The notes below the pieces were generated by a model that saw only the letters and a list, made by a program, of their open reading frames with translations, was not told the origin of the DNA and searched no databases. Of a stretch of 64,000 nucleotides of DNA, positions 29,140 through 37,243 are shown in pieces (positions within the stretch are counted from its first letter, which is position 1; each line of letters opens with the position of its first letter). The DNA lies in contig NZ_OY829944.1 in NCBI RefSeq assembly GCF_963556105.2, positions 2,205,501 to 2,269,500 of the forward strand, given 5' to 3'. The DNA comes from an uncultured Tolumonas sp. GTDB taxonomy: Bacteria > Pseudomonadota > Gammaproteobacteria > Enterobacterales > Aeromonadaceae. A program made the translations under genes and the position numbers.

Positions 29140-30633
29140 ATGGCTTCAATTCATGCAGATGTTACGTTAGTTGGCGGTGGGATCATGAGTGCAACACTGG
29201 CGATGTTGATACACCGCCTAGACCCTTCATTGCATATCTGTATGATTGAACAATTACCCGAAATCGCCCTTGAAAGCTCTGGCGCACTGAACAATGCCGG
29301 AACTGGCCACGCCGGCTATTGTGAACTGAACTACACTCCTCACGACAAAAATGGCAACGTACAAATTCAACGAGCATTAGAAATTAATGCTGCATTTGAG
29401 GTTTCTTTGCAATTTTGGTCGCATTTGGTCAATGCCGACAGTCGAAACATCCAATCTAAATCGTTCATTAATCGGGTTCCTCACCTCAGCGCAGTTTGGG
29501 GCGAAAACAATATCGATTACCTCAAAGCCAGATACTCATTGCTGAAATCGCATCATCTGTTTGCAGAAATGCAGTGGAGTGAAGACAACCAGACTCTGCT
29601 TGATTGGATGCCTTTAATGATGAATGGACGGTCAGCGGAACCGCGTTTAGCCGCTACGCGTGTTGAGCATGGCGCAGATGTGAATTTTGGTGCACTCACT
29701 CGAACTCTGGTCAGTTATCTGCAGAAAAATGCCAATTTTGAGTTATTAACCAATACCAAGGTTATTGATTTACATCGTGGGCATGGTGCTAAAAAACCTT
29801 GGACGATTAAAGTCAAAAATCGAAACAATGCGGCCAAACAAGCTATCGAAAGCCCGTTTGTCTTCTTAGGTGCCGGTGGAATAGCGCTGCATCTGTTACA
29901 ACAATCCGGTATTGAAGAAGCGGCGGGTTATGGCGGTTTTCCAGTAAGCGGACAGTGGTTAATTTGCCAAAACCAGGACCTCATTCAACAACACCATGCC
30001 AAGGTATATAGCCTAGCCACTGTTGGCGCGCCACCGATGTCAGTTCCCCACTTAGATACCCGAATTATTGATGGCAAAATGAGTTTGTTATTTGGGCCAT
30101 ACGCCGGGTTTACGACTAAATTTTTGAAACATGGTTCACGCTTAGATTTGGTTAAATCGGTAAAACCCAACAATCTGAAAAGTTTGATTGGAGCCGGTGC
30201 TAACAACTTTGATTTAACTAAATATCTGGTAAAAGAGGTTTTTCAAAACCAAAACCAGCGTATGCAATCATTGCAGGCGTTTATTCCCAATGCCCGCACC
30301 GAAGATTGGACCTTAGCTCACGCAGGTAAACGAGTACAAATTATCAAACGCTGCCATCACAAATGGGGCAAATTGGAATTCGGTACTGAGATTGTTGCCG
30401 CTGCAGATGGCAGCCTGGCAGCACTGCTTGGCGCGTCTCCAGGCGCATCTGTCAGCGTTAAAACCATGTTAGAAGTGCTTGAGCGGTGCTTCCCACAGCA
30501 GATGCAATCTGCAGCATGGCAAGACAAACTCAAGACAATGATCCCATCATATGGTCGCTCATTAATTACCGATGCGAATTTATTAGCCAGCGTCAGAAAA
30601 CAAACACTGACGACGCTAAATTTGGCTTCTTAA
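29140..30633 (+). CDS. mqo: Malate:quinone oxidoreductase
   Basis: A 497-residue FAD-dependent membrane-associated enzyme that oxidises malate to oxaloacetate and passes electrons to quinone. The FAD motif VTLVGGGIMSATLA is at the N-terminus. ESSGALNNAGTGHAGYCELNYTP, VPHLSAVWG and EFGTEIVAAADGSLAALLGASPGASVSV are diagnostic of Mqo. Length is normal. It is monocistronic and closed by a strong hairpin. Confidence 0.95.
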   Translation: MASIHADVTLVGGGIMSATLAMLIHRLDPSLHICMIEQLPEIALESSGALNNAGTGHAGYCELNYTPHDKNGNVQIQRALEINAAFEVSLQFWSHLVNADSRNIQSKSFINRVPHLSAVWGENNIDYLKARYSLLKSHHLFAEMQWSEDNQTLLDWMPLMMNGRSAEPRLAATRVEHGADVNFGALTRTLVSYLQKNANFELLTNTKVIDLHRGHGAKKPWTIKVKNRNNAAKQAIESPFVFLGAGGIALHLLQQSGIEEAAGYGGFPVSGQWLICQNQDLIQQHHAKVYSLATVGAPPMSVPHLDTRIIDGKMSLLFGPYAGFTTKFLKHGSRLDLVKSVKPNNLKSLIGAGANNFDLTKYLVKEVFQNQNQRMQSLQAFIPNARTEDWTLAHAGKRVQIIKRCHHKWGKLEFGTEIVAAADGSLAALLGASPGASVSVKTMLEVLERCFPQQMQSAAWQDKLKTMIPSYGRSLITDANLLASVRKQTLTTLNLAS

Positions 30634-30642
30634 TATATTTCC

Positions 30643-30674
30643 TGAGGTGTTCAACAATATACTTGAACACCTCA
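30643..30674. terminator. Hairpin terminator after mqo
   Basis: Perfect 12-base stem (30643-30654 with 30663-30674) with an 8-base loop, followed by TTGTTTT after a short spacer. It separates convergent mqo and an oxidoreductase gene and may serve both. Confidence 0.75.
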
Positions 30675-30727
30675 GCTGCTTTGTTTTGAATACCCTACAT
30701 TTCAAGCAGTTAAATGAAAAATAATAC

Positions 30728-31723
30728 TTATAAACTGTGACTATCAGAAAGAAAATGAATACCCGCCTGTTTTCTGGCTTCATTCAATACATTTAAAACA
30801 ATTAATGAATGGTCCAGGTTTTTATAACAATGCGTATAATCATTTTGCATGAACATAGCTTCGAAATTCATAAACTCATAGACCATATGATTTTCATATT
30901 TGTTGTTATCAACTATCGATAATTCATTATCAAAGCAACACTCCACCGATCTGGCCGTATTTGGCGCACTGGTCAGCTTTAAATAACCTTTTGTTCCTTG
31001 CACTGTTGCATAACTAGGGCTTTGCGAATCTTTCGCGCCACAGCAAACGGCAATAAAATTGGCGTAGGTTAAAAGCAGTACACCCGAAGTATCAATACCG
31101 TTAAACCCTATATTGGCATGATACGCAACAGACAGTGGCGCACCAAACAACGCACAGGTGAAATGTAAGTTATAGATATTGATATCATAAAGCGCCCCCC
31201 CAGACATGGCAGGGTCGAATGCCGGTAATACCGTACCAGCCAGATATTGCGAATAACGGCTGGAATATTGAGAGTAATTACATTGTACTAATTTTATATC
31301 ACCAAGCTTGCCGATGTTTTCTTGAATAAATTGAACATTAGGTGAATATAAAGTCGTGATTGCCTCAAACAAGAATAAATTATTCTTTCTTGCCAACGAT
31401 GACAAAGTTAACAACTCTGCATAATTAGATGTAAATGGCTTTTCACAGATCACATGCTTATTGGCATTCAATGCTGCTAGCGTATATTCATAATGCAGAT
31501 TATTAGTGATCCCGATGTAAACAATATCAATAGTTGGATCAGACAGAAATGCGGCATAGTCGGTATAAAGCTTATTGATGCCGAACTCTTGAACTAAGGA
31601 TTCTCCCTTGGCCCGACTGCTTTCCCGCACCACTACCGCTTCACACGAGATCGATGGGATCTGAGCAATGGCGTCAAGGCATGTTCTGACAATATTACCT
31701 GAACCTACGATTCCAATTTTCAT
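30728..31723 (-). CDS. Gfo/Idh/MocA-family oxidoreductase
   Basis: A 331-residue NAD(P)-dependent dehydrogenase. The Rossmann fold begins MKIGIVGSGNIVRTCLDAI, and NKHVICEKPFTSN holds the conserved EKP motif. GGALYDINIYNLH in the C-terminal domain is the usual catalytic-site sequence. The family oxidises or reduces sugars, inositols and biliverdin; the substrate here is unknown. It is monocistronic. Confidence 0.85.
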   Translation of the reverse strand: MKIGIVGSGNIVRTCLDAIAQIPSISCEAVVVRESSRAKGESLVQEFGINKLYTDYAAFLSDPTIDIVYIGITNNLHYEYTLAALNANKHVICEKPFTSNYAELLTLSSLARKNNLFLFEAITTLYSPNVQFIQENIGKLGDIKLVQCNYSQYSSRYSQYLAGTVLPAFDPAMSGGALYDINIYNLHFTCALFGAPLSVAYHANIGFNGIDTSGVLLLTYANFIAVCCGAKDSQSPSYATVQGTKGYLKLTSAPNTARSVECCFDNELSIVDNNKYENHMVYEFMNFEAMFMQNDYTHCYKNLDHSLIVLNVLNEARKQAGIHFLSDSHSL

Positions 31724-31905
31724 GCAGCATCCTTTGAGTCAATAACAATAAGATTGCCATCATGCTGTTCAATTTTATACCCGATGGTATTGGGTGCTCA
31801 GATCAGTGATGGTGCAATCAATGCGGTCAAACAATATCACATCCGTGATTTTTCGATATCAAAGCAACATCCATTAAGCATAATGTGTGTATAAACATTC
31901 CATTG

Positions 31906-32010
31906 ACCGGCTTTCGGCGGTAAAGTCACGATCCCTGTCTTGAGGCATCAGCCCCAACCGGTAAGGACAGGGCGCCTTATTCAGTTTTCACGCCGGAGAT
32001 ACGGAAATTC
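31906..32010 (+). other. GC-rich structured leader of the mltB-like gene
   Basis: The 100 bases before the MltB start are richer in G and C than the flanks and can form two stems: ACCG/CGGT near 31909-31922 and CCCTGTC paired with GACAGGG further on. It does not match a riboswitch class I can recall. It could be a 5' untranslated regulatory element or a short RNA. Confidence 0.3.
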
Positions 32011-32011
32011 C

Positions 32012-33133
32012 ATGCGCACTTTAATTCCTTTATTAGCTCTGATCCCTCTGCTTTCCGCCTGCAGCAGTCATGATAGCGACACGAACCAATCGTCTTCTCA
32101 GAACAACAGCAATGTCACAATGACCACCCCACATTCAGACAATCTGTCTGATGGCGCAGCACTTACTGGCGGCGATTTTGCGCACAACGAAAATGCACTT
32201 CGTTTTATCGATTATATGGTGGATAAACACCATTATGACCGCAACCAGCTTGAATACTGGATCAGCCACGCAAAACGTTTGGATTCGGTGATCAGTTTAA
32301 TGGACCGTCAGGCACCAACCCCCAGTTCACGCCCGTCTGGTCCAACCGGTGCCTGGCTACGTTACCGCAAACAATTCATTACACCGGATAATATCAAGAA
32401 TGGTGTCGCTTTCTGGCAACAGCATGCAGCAGCACTTGATCGCGCCTATCAGTTATATGGCGTACCGCCGGAAATCATCGTTGGTATTATTGGTGTAGAA
32501 ACCCGTTGGGGTCGTGTGCTTGGAAAAACACGTTTGCTTGATGCTCTCGCTACCCTCTCCTTCGACTATCCTCGCCGTTCGGAATATTTCAGTCGTGAGC
32601 TGGAAACCTTCCTGCTGATGGCACGAGATGAGCACGTTGATGCACATGAACTGCGCGGCTCATTCGCTGGCGCTATGGGGTATTGCCAGTTTATGCCATC
32701 GTCCTACAAATCGTTTGCCGTCGATTTTAACCATGACGGCCATATCAATTTGTGGGATCCAGAAGATGCAATCGGTAGTGTTGCCCATTATTTCCAGGCA
32801 AATGGCTGGACACCAGGTGATGCCATCGCCATTCGCGGTAATGGTCAGGCATTAGGTCTCAAATACGGCTTTGAAAATCGCTATCCCGTGCAAGCTTTGA
32901 CGGCCGCAGGTCTGAAACCAACTAAGAGCCTCGGTACACATACCGAAGCCAGCGTATTGCGTTTGGATGTCGGAACAAATTACGAATATTGGTACGGGCT
33001 GTCTAACTTCTACACCATCACGCGTTACAACAAGAGTGTGCACTACTCCATGGCAGTCTGGCAGTTAGGTGACGCAGTCAAACATGCCGTTGGCGAGTCT
33101 GAAATGCCGACTCGTGTAGCCAGTAGCAACTGA
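32012..33133 (+). CDS. mltB: Membrane-bound lytic murein transglycosylase B
   Basis: A 373-residue lipoprotein that cleaves peptidoglycan to 1,6-anhydro products. The ATG at 32012 is chosen because it exposes the signal sequence MRTLIPLLALIPLLSAC with lipidated Cys17; the longer frame to 31940 would bury it. Ser at +2 predicts outer-membrane sorting. The SLT family 3 domain carries the catalytic Glu in GVETRWGRVLG and the motif GSFAGAMGYCQFMPSSY. Length matches MltB. Confidence 0.92.
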   Translation: MRTLIPLLALIPLLSACSSHDSDTNQSSSQNNSNVTMTTPHSDNLSDGAALTGGDFAHNENALRFIDYMVDKHHYDRNQLEYWISHAKRLDSVISLMDRQAPTPSSRPSGPTGAWLRYRKQFITPDNIKNGVAFWQQHAAALDRAYQLYGVPPEIIVGIIGVETRWGRVLGKTRLLDALATLSFDYPRRSEYFSRELETFLLMARDEHVDAHELRGSFAGAMGYCQFMPSSYKSFAVDFNHDGHINLWDPEDAIGSVAHYFQANGWTPGDAIAIRGNGQALGLKYGFENRYPVQALTAAGLKPTKSLGTHTEASVLRLDVGTNYEYWYGLSNFYTITRYNKSVHYSMAVWQLGDAVKHAVGESEMPTRVASSN

Positions 33134-33406
33134 GATACCACACTATTAAAGTTGATGGTGATGAGTGTTCATTTACGGTCGACACAAGTTTAATAATTCA
33201 GTTAAGAAAGGTCTGGGACAATACGTTGAATATCTGATCTGGGTATTCAAAATTGTCCTAAACCTCTCGCGCTTAACGCCTTCATCGAGTAACGTTAATT
33301 GTGGCCGAAAGTCATGTATGAGTTTTCTTACTTCTCGCTTCACGACCTTACTTCCATTTGATGGATGAGCAAACCCTCCTGTTGCTATAAAGAACGGAAA
33401 GAGAAA

Positions 33407-34045
33407 ATGACTAATTTATTGAAAGATTTAGAGTGGCGTTACGCAACTAAAAAAATGGATGCTTCTTTGCCAGTAGAAGATGAAAAAGTAGATTTCATTC
33501 TGGAAGCAATTCGTCTGACCGCCAGCTCTAGTGGCTTGCAGCCTTACCAAGTTATTGTTGTGACTAACCCGGAATTGAAAGCGCAAATTCAACCTCACGC
33601 CTGGGAACAAAGCCAAATCACCGATAGTTCACATTTGTTGGTTTTTGCTGCTTGGGATAATTACACCGCAGAACGGATCAATATGATGTTCGATCTGGTA
33701 AATGAAGAACGCGGTTTCAAAAACGAAGGTTGGGAAAACTATCGCAATATGTTGCTGGCTAACTACACGCGACGTGATGCAGAAACCAACTATCAACATG
33801 CCGCCCGCCAAGCTTATATTGGTTTAGGAACCGCACTCATCGCAGCTGCGGAAGTAAAAGTTGATTGCACGCCGATGGAAGGTTTTGACCCTGCTAAAGT
33901 CGACGAAATACTCGGTTTGAGCAAACTAGGCTTACGTTCTGTCATTCTGCTTCCTCTTGGATACCGCGCTACCGAAGGCGATTGGCTGGTTAATCTAAAG
34001 AAAGTACGCCGGACAAAAGAACAATTTGTTATTGAGATGAAGTAA
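33407..34045 (+). CDS. Nitroreductase-family NAD(P)H-dependent flavoprotein
   Basis: A 212-residue FMN enzyme of the NfsB/MhqN type. GGAAAGAG precedes the ATG at 33407; the longer frame to 33365 is less likely. RYATKKMD at the N-terminus, SSSGLQPYQVIVV and the C-terminal LRSVILLPLGYRATEGDW are family motifs. Probable substrates are quinones or nitro compounds. It is monocistronic and ends at a strong terminator. Confidence 0.88.
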   Translation: MTNLLKDLEWRYATKKMDASLPVEDEKVDFILEAIRLTASSSGLQPYQVIVVTNPELKAQIQPHAWEQSQITDSSHLLVFAAWDNYTAERINMMFDLVNEERGFKNEGWENYRNMLLANYTRRDAETNYQHAARQAYIGLGTALIAAAEVKVDCTPMEGFDPAKVDEILGLSKLGLRSVILLPLGYRATEGDWLVNLKKVRRTKEQFVIEMK

Positions 34046-34064
34046 TTACTCGATAGCACTGAAA

Positions 34065-34089
34065 GGAGGAGCTTATGCTCCTCTTTTTT
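34065..34089 (+). terminator. Rho-independent terminator of the nitroreductase gene
   Basis: Stem GAGGAGC/GCTCCTC with a TTAT loop, followed directly by six T, 20 bases after the stop codon. Confidence 0.92.
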
Positions 34090-34120
34090 ATATGTAGATC
34101 AACGATGAAGCTGGGAATAA

Positions 34121-34588
34121 CTAATAGGTATACGTCAGGCCGTAAAAAATATTCTTGGGGGTTATATCGTTGACCAAACAAAACCTGGAAGTAACGTTAT
34201 ATTTCATCCGTAATCCCAAATAAGGCACTAAATCTTTTGGTATCAGCTTATATACCCGTGAATTCTGAAAAGAGTAAGGCTGATTTTTTTCAGAGATATA
34301 ATCGTTTAGTGGCGAATCAAGCATTTCCGGATAATCAAAATTGAACTGCCCGCTTTGTATTGCTGCATTTTCAAAATTGAGCGGTTTATCCTTTATTATG
34401 CCGTCAAATAAAGAGGGACTATCGAGTCTGTTTTTTTCCTGATAAGACCGGAAGATATCTTGCGTATTATTTCGCCAGCTTTCATTAAAGCCAAATGCAG
34501 TGTCATTTGAAAAAGAATTCTCAGCACAAGCCATGATCGGTGTTAGCAGCATGAGCAGGGTAAAGATCGTATTTTGAGGTTTATCCAA
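34121..34588 (-). CDS. Hypothetical secreted protein
   Basis: A 155-residue protein with a probable signal peptide (hydrophobic residues about 7-21, cleavage near ACA-EN). The mature part is rich in Asn, Asp, Ser and aromatic residues, and ends in alternating residues (FYGLTYTY) with a terminal Tyr, which is compatible with an outer-membrane strand. No family is recognised. It is on the minus strand, 58 bases after the DUF4337 gene on the same strand. Confidence 0.55.
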   Translation of the reverse strand: MDKPQNTIFTLLMLLTPIMACAENSFSNDTAFGFNESWRNNTQDIFRSYQEKNRLDSPSLFDGIIKDKPLNFENAAIQSGQFNFDYPEMLDSPLNDYISEKNQPYSFQNSRVYKLIPKDLVPYLGLRMKYNVTSRFCLVNDITPKNIFYGLTYTY

Positions 34589-34646
34589 TGCTATTTCCTT
34601 CGAACGGCCTTTATCACTAAGCTAAGACTCTATTGAATTCACCTAG

Positions 34647-35222
34647 TTAGATTTGCAATATTGCGAAGATCCCGGAAATAACGCCGACACCGGATAACCC
34701 CCACATCAACCATTCTAACCAACGTTTTCGGGTAAGTAACGAGATCGCAGCCATAGAAATAGCGACCTGTATCACAGTCGTGGCTTGTGCCCAGCGATGA
34801 TGCAGGTGCATTTGTTCATCGCTACGGTGATTCCATTCAACCGATTCTTTTTCCAACGCTTCTGCTTTGGCTTTTATCTCTTCTTTTTCTTGCTCATAAC
34901 GACCAGCCATTTTTTCATAACTGCTACGTTTATTTTCTGGCAATAGATCTAGCGCCAGTAGATTCAAATTCTGCCGGTTATTTTTTGCCTGATAATAATT
35001 CCACTGATCGGATGCCTCAGTTTTTGCAATCGCGGCATTATTCTTATAGAGCATGGAGTTCGCTTGCGTAGCACCACCCATATAGGAATAGAGAGCACCA
35101 ATAGTGGCTAAAATAGCCGTCGTTACGGCAATTTGATTCGCAAATGAATGCGAACTGTTGTGATGACTGACATGTTCTAACTCATGGTCATGCGGGCCGT
35201 GAACGTGAAAATCATCTGACAT
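34647..35222 (-). CDS. DUF4337 family membrane protein
   Basis: A 191-residue protein. A His-rich N-terminus (HVHGPHDHELEHVSHH) is followed by a membrane segment at about 30-48, a conserved region typical of DUF4337 (ASDQWNYYQAKNNRQN), a coiled coil at about 100-135, and two C-terminal membrane segments at about 148-165 and 172-190. The function of the family is not known. It is divergent from the hydrogenase operon. Confidence 0.8.
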   Translation of the reverse strand: MSDDFHVHGPHDHELEHVSHHNSSHSFANQIAVTTAILATIGALYSYMGGATQANSMLYKNNAAIAKTEASDQWNYYQAKNNRQNLNLLALDLLPENKRSSYEKMAGRYEQEKEEIKAKAEALEKESVEWNHRSDEQMHLHHRWAQATTVIQVAISMAAISLLTRKRWLEWLMWGLSGVGVISGIFAILQI

Positions 35223-35500
35223 AGCGTATTCTCTGACAAAGGGATAGCGATTTAATTGTGGAATATATGTTTAAGATATTAATTTTTCATTAAATATCCC
35301 TGAATGGGCAAAACTTGCGACAGTGTGTAAATTAATTTTTAACTTCACGCTCTCAGCACATCCAAACTAGCTATGATCAATGAAGAGAGATCAAAGCGAT
35401 AACTCAAACAACAACCGAGCAGTAACGCTGAATATATAAAGACAGCTCCCTGTACCAGAAGCCCAATATATTTAGGCATAGGAATGGAGGAAGCAGAGAT

Positions 35501-37243
35501 ATGTTGTTAACTGAACAGGCAAAAGTACAGGCGTATATCTCAGCACTAGTGGGAAAGCATACCAATGAGCGTTCCGCGTTACTGTCTATACTTTTGGCGA
35601 TTCAAACAAAATATGGCTATCTGTCCGAATTTGCTATGCACTGTGTCGGTGAGTTATTGGGCATTCCCGCATCAAAGGTTTATAGCGTCGCTACCTTCTA
35701 CCGTTTTCTGAACACCAAGCCACAAGGTAAATTCATTATCCGCCTCAGCCGTGATATCAACGCAATGATGAAAGGAGCAAAGCTCGTTGCCCAACGGCTC
35801 GAAGAATCGCTTGGTATCAAATTTGGCGAAACGACCGCGGATGGGATGTTTTCTTTACAATGGATCGGTTGTCTTGGCATGGATGATCAAGCCCCCGCCA
35901 TGATGATCAACGAGGTAGTATTTTCCAATCTGACGCCAAACAAAATTCAACCAATTATCCAACAATGTATTGAAGCAACAGAAACGCATCGAACCATCGC
36001 CAGCGATTTTATACCTACTGTAACTAACGCTCTCACCTATGCACATCATCACACCAATGCAGGGATAAAAAATGCGCTGGCCATGACGCCAAAGCACGTG
36101 ATCGAGGAAATCACCAATGCCGGTTTATGCGGCCGCGGTGGTGCGGGTTTCCCAACCGGCCGTAAATGGCAACTGGCAACAGATGCCCATGGCGATATGA
36201 AATATGTCATTTGTAATGCTGACGAGGGAGAACCCGGCACCTTCAAAGATCGCGTCATTCTTACTAAATTTGCTGAGTTGGTTTTTGAAGGCATGACTAT
36301 AGCGGCTTACGCTATTGGTGCCCGACATGGAATTATCTATCTGCGCGCCGAATATGCTTATCTTCAACCGCACCTGCAGCAAATATTACAAAACAGGTAT
36401 GAGAGCGGATTATTAGGTCAAAATATTCTGGGCAAAAATAATTTTAATTTCGATATCCGTATCCAGATGGGCGCTGGCGCGTATATCTGCGGTGAAGAAA
36501 CCGCACTCATAGAATCATTAGAGGGGAATCGGGGCGAACCTCGGAACCGCCCGCCCTATCCCGTCGAAATTGGCCTCCACAACCAGCCCACGGTATTAAA
36601 CAATGTCGAAACCTTGGCAACAGCCAGCGTTATTTTTGAACAAGGTGCAACATGGTTTTCCGGCATAGGAACCCAGCGTTCTAAAGGTTTTAAATTATTC
36701 AGTGTTTCGGGGGATTGTTCCCGCCCGGGCCTGTATGAATTACCTTGGGGCGCGAGTGTTTCGGAGCTGTTAGCGCTGGTCGGTGGAGAAAAGGCTAAAG
36801 CCGTTCAGATCGGCGGTTATTCCGGAAGATTAGTGCCCTACACCGCCTTTAGCCGTCAGTTAGCTTACGAAGATCTTGGCCCTGGCAGTTCCGTCATTAT
36901 CTATAGCTTCGCTCGAGATCTTATTGAGGTAGCAGAAAATTATCTGGAATTTTTTGTCGATGAATCGTGCGGACAATGCACGCCATGTCGTGACGGCAAT
37001 GTGGTGTTACTTAACGGTGTCAGGGCTTTACTAAATGGGCAATGTTCATGTCGTTATTGGGATGAATTGCTTAGCCTCAGTAAAACAATTCAACTGACAT
37101 CGCGATGTGGTCTTGGTCAATCCAGCCCGAAAATATTGCTGGCGATCAATGAATATTTCCGCGACGAAATTGAGGCCCATTTATCTGCAGAAATAGTCGA
37201 TGACAGCGTTCATATCGCTAAGCGCGTAGAAAGGAGCACATAA
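35501..37243 (+). CDS. HydB-like diaphorase subunit of NADH-linked [FeFe] hydrogenase (NuoE-NuoF fusion)
   Basis: A 580-residue cytoplasmic subunit. Residues about 1-155 are a NuoE-like thioredoxin-fold domain; about 190-580 are NuoF-like. The NuoF part keeps the FMN/NADH motifs GRGGAGFPTGRKW and NADEGEPGTFKDR and the [4Fe-4S] motif SCGQCTPCR with Cys in SRCGLGQ. In the NuoE part three of four [2Fe-2S] ligands are gone: the equivalents are Ser83, Ala88 and Asp128, with only Cys124 kept. GGAGG precedes the ATG. It is directly upstream of the HydA gene with no gap, so electrons from NADH would pass through it to HydA. Confidence 0.88.
   Translation: MLLTEQAKVQAYISALVGKHTNERSALLSILLAIQTKYGYLSEFAMHCVGELLGIPASKVYSVATFYRFLNTKPQGKFIIRLSRDINAMMKGAKLVAQRLEESLGIKFGETTADGMFSLQWIGCLGMDDQAPAMMINEVVFSNLTPNKIQPIIQQCIEATETHRTIASDFIPTVTNALTYAHHHTNAGIKNALAMTPKHVIEEITNAGLCGRGGAGFPTGRKWQLATDAHGDMKYVICNADEGEPGTFKDRVILTKFAELVFEGMTIAAYAIGARHGIIYLRAEYAYLQPHLQQILQNRYESGLLGQNILGKNNFNFDIRIQMGAGAYICGEETALIESLEGNRGEPRNRPPYPVEIGLHNQPTVLNNVETLATASVIFEQGATWFSGIGTQRSKGFKLFSVSGDCSRPGLYELPWGASVSELLALVGGEKAKAVQIGGYSGRLVPYTAFSRQLAYEDLGPGSSVIIYSFARDLIEVAENYLEFFVDESCGQCTPCRDGNVVLLNGVRALLNGQCSCRYWDELLSLSKTIQLTSRCGLGQSSPKILLAINEYFRDEIEAHLSAEIVDDSVHIAKRVERST

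Noticed and set aside
31960-32010. Resemblance of the mltB leader to a yybP-ykoY or FMN riboswitch
   Set aside because: Only CAGCCCCAACC is shared; the conserved GGGGAGTAGC and FMN core are missing.
33165-33368. 67-codon open frame between mltB and the nitroreductase gene
   Set aside because: No ribosome binding site, composition unlike the neighbours, no recognisable motif; likely chance.
35360-35400. FNR-like half-sites (GATCAA repeats) upstream of the hydrogenase
   Set aside because: Two ATCAA halves lie in the same orientation and do not form TTGAT-N4-ATCAA.
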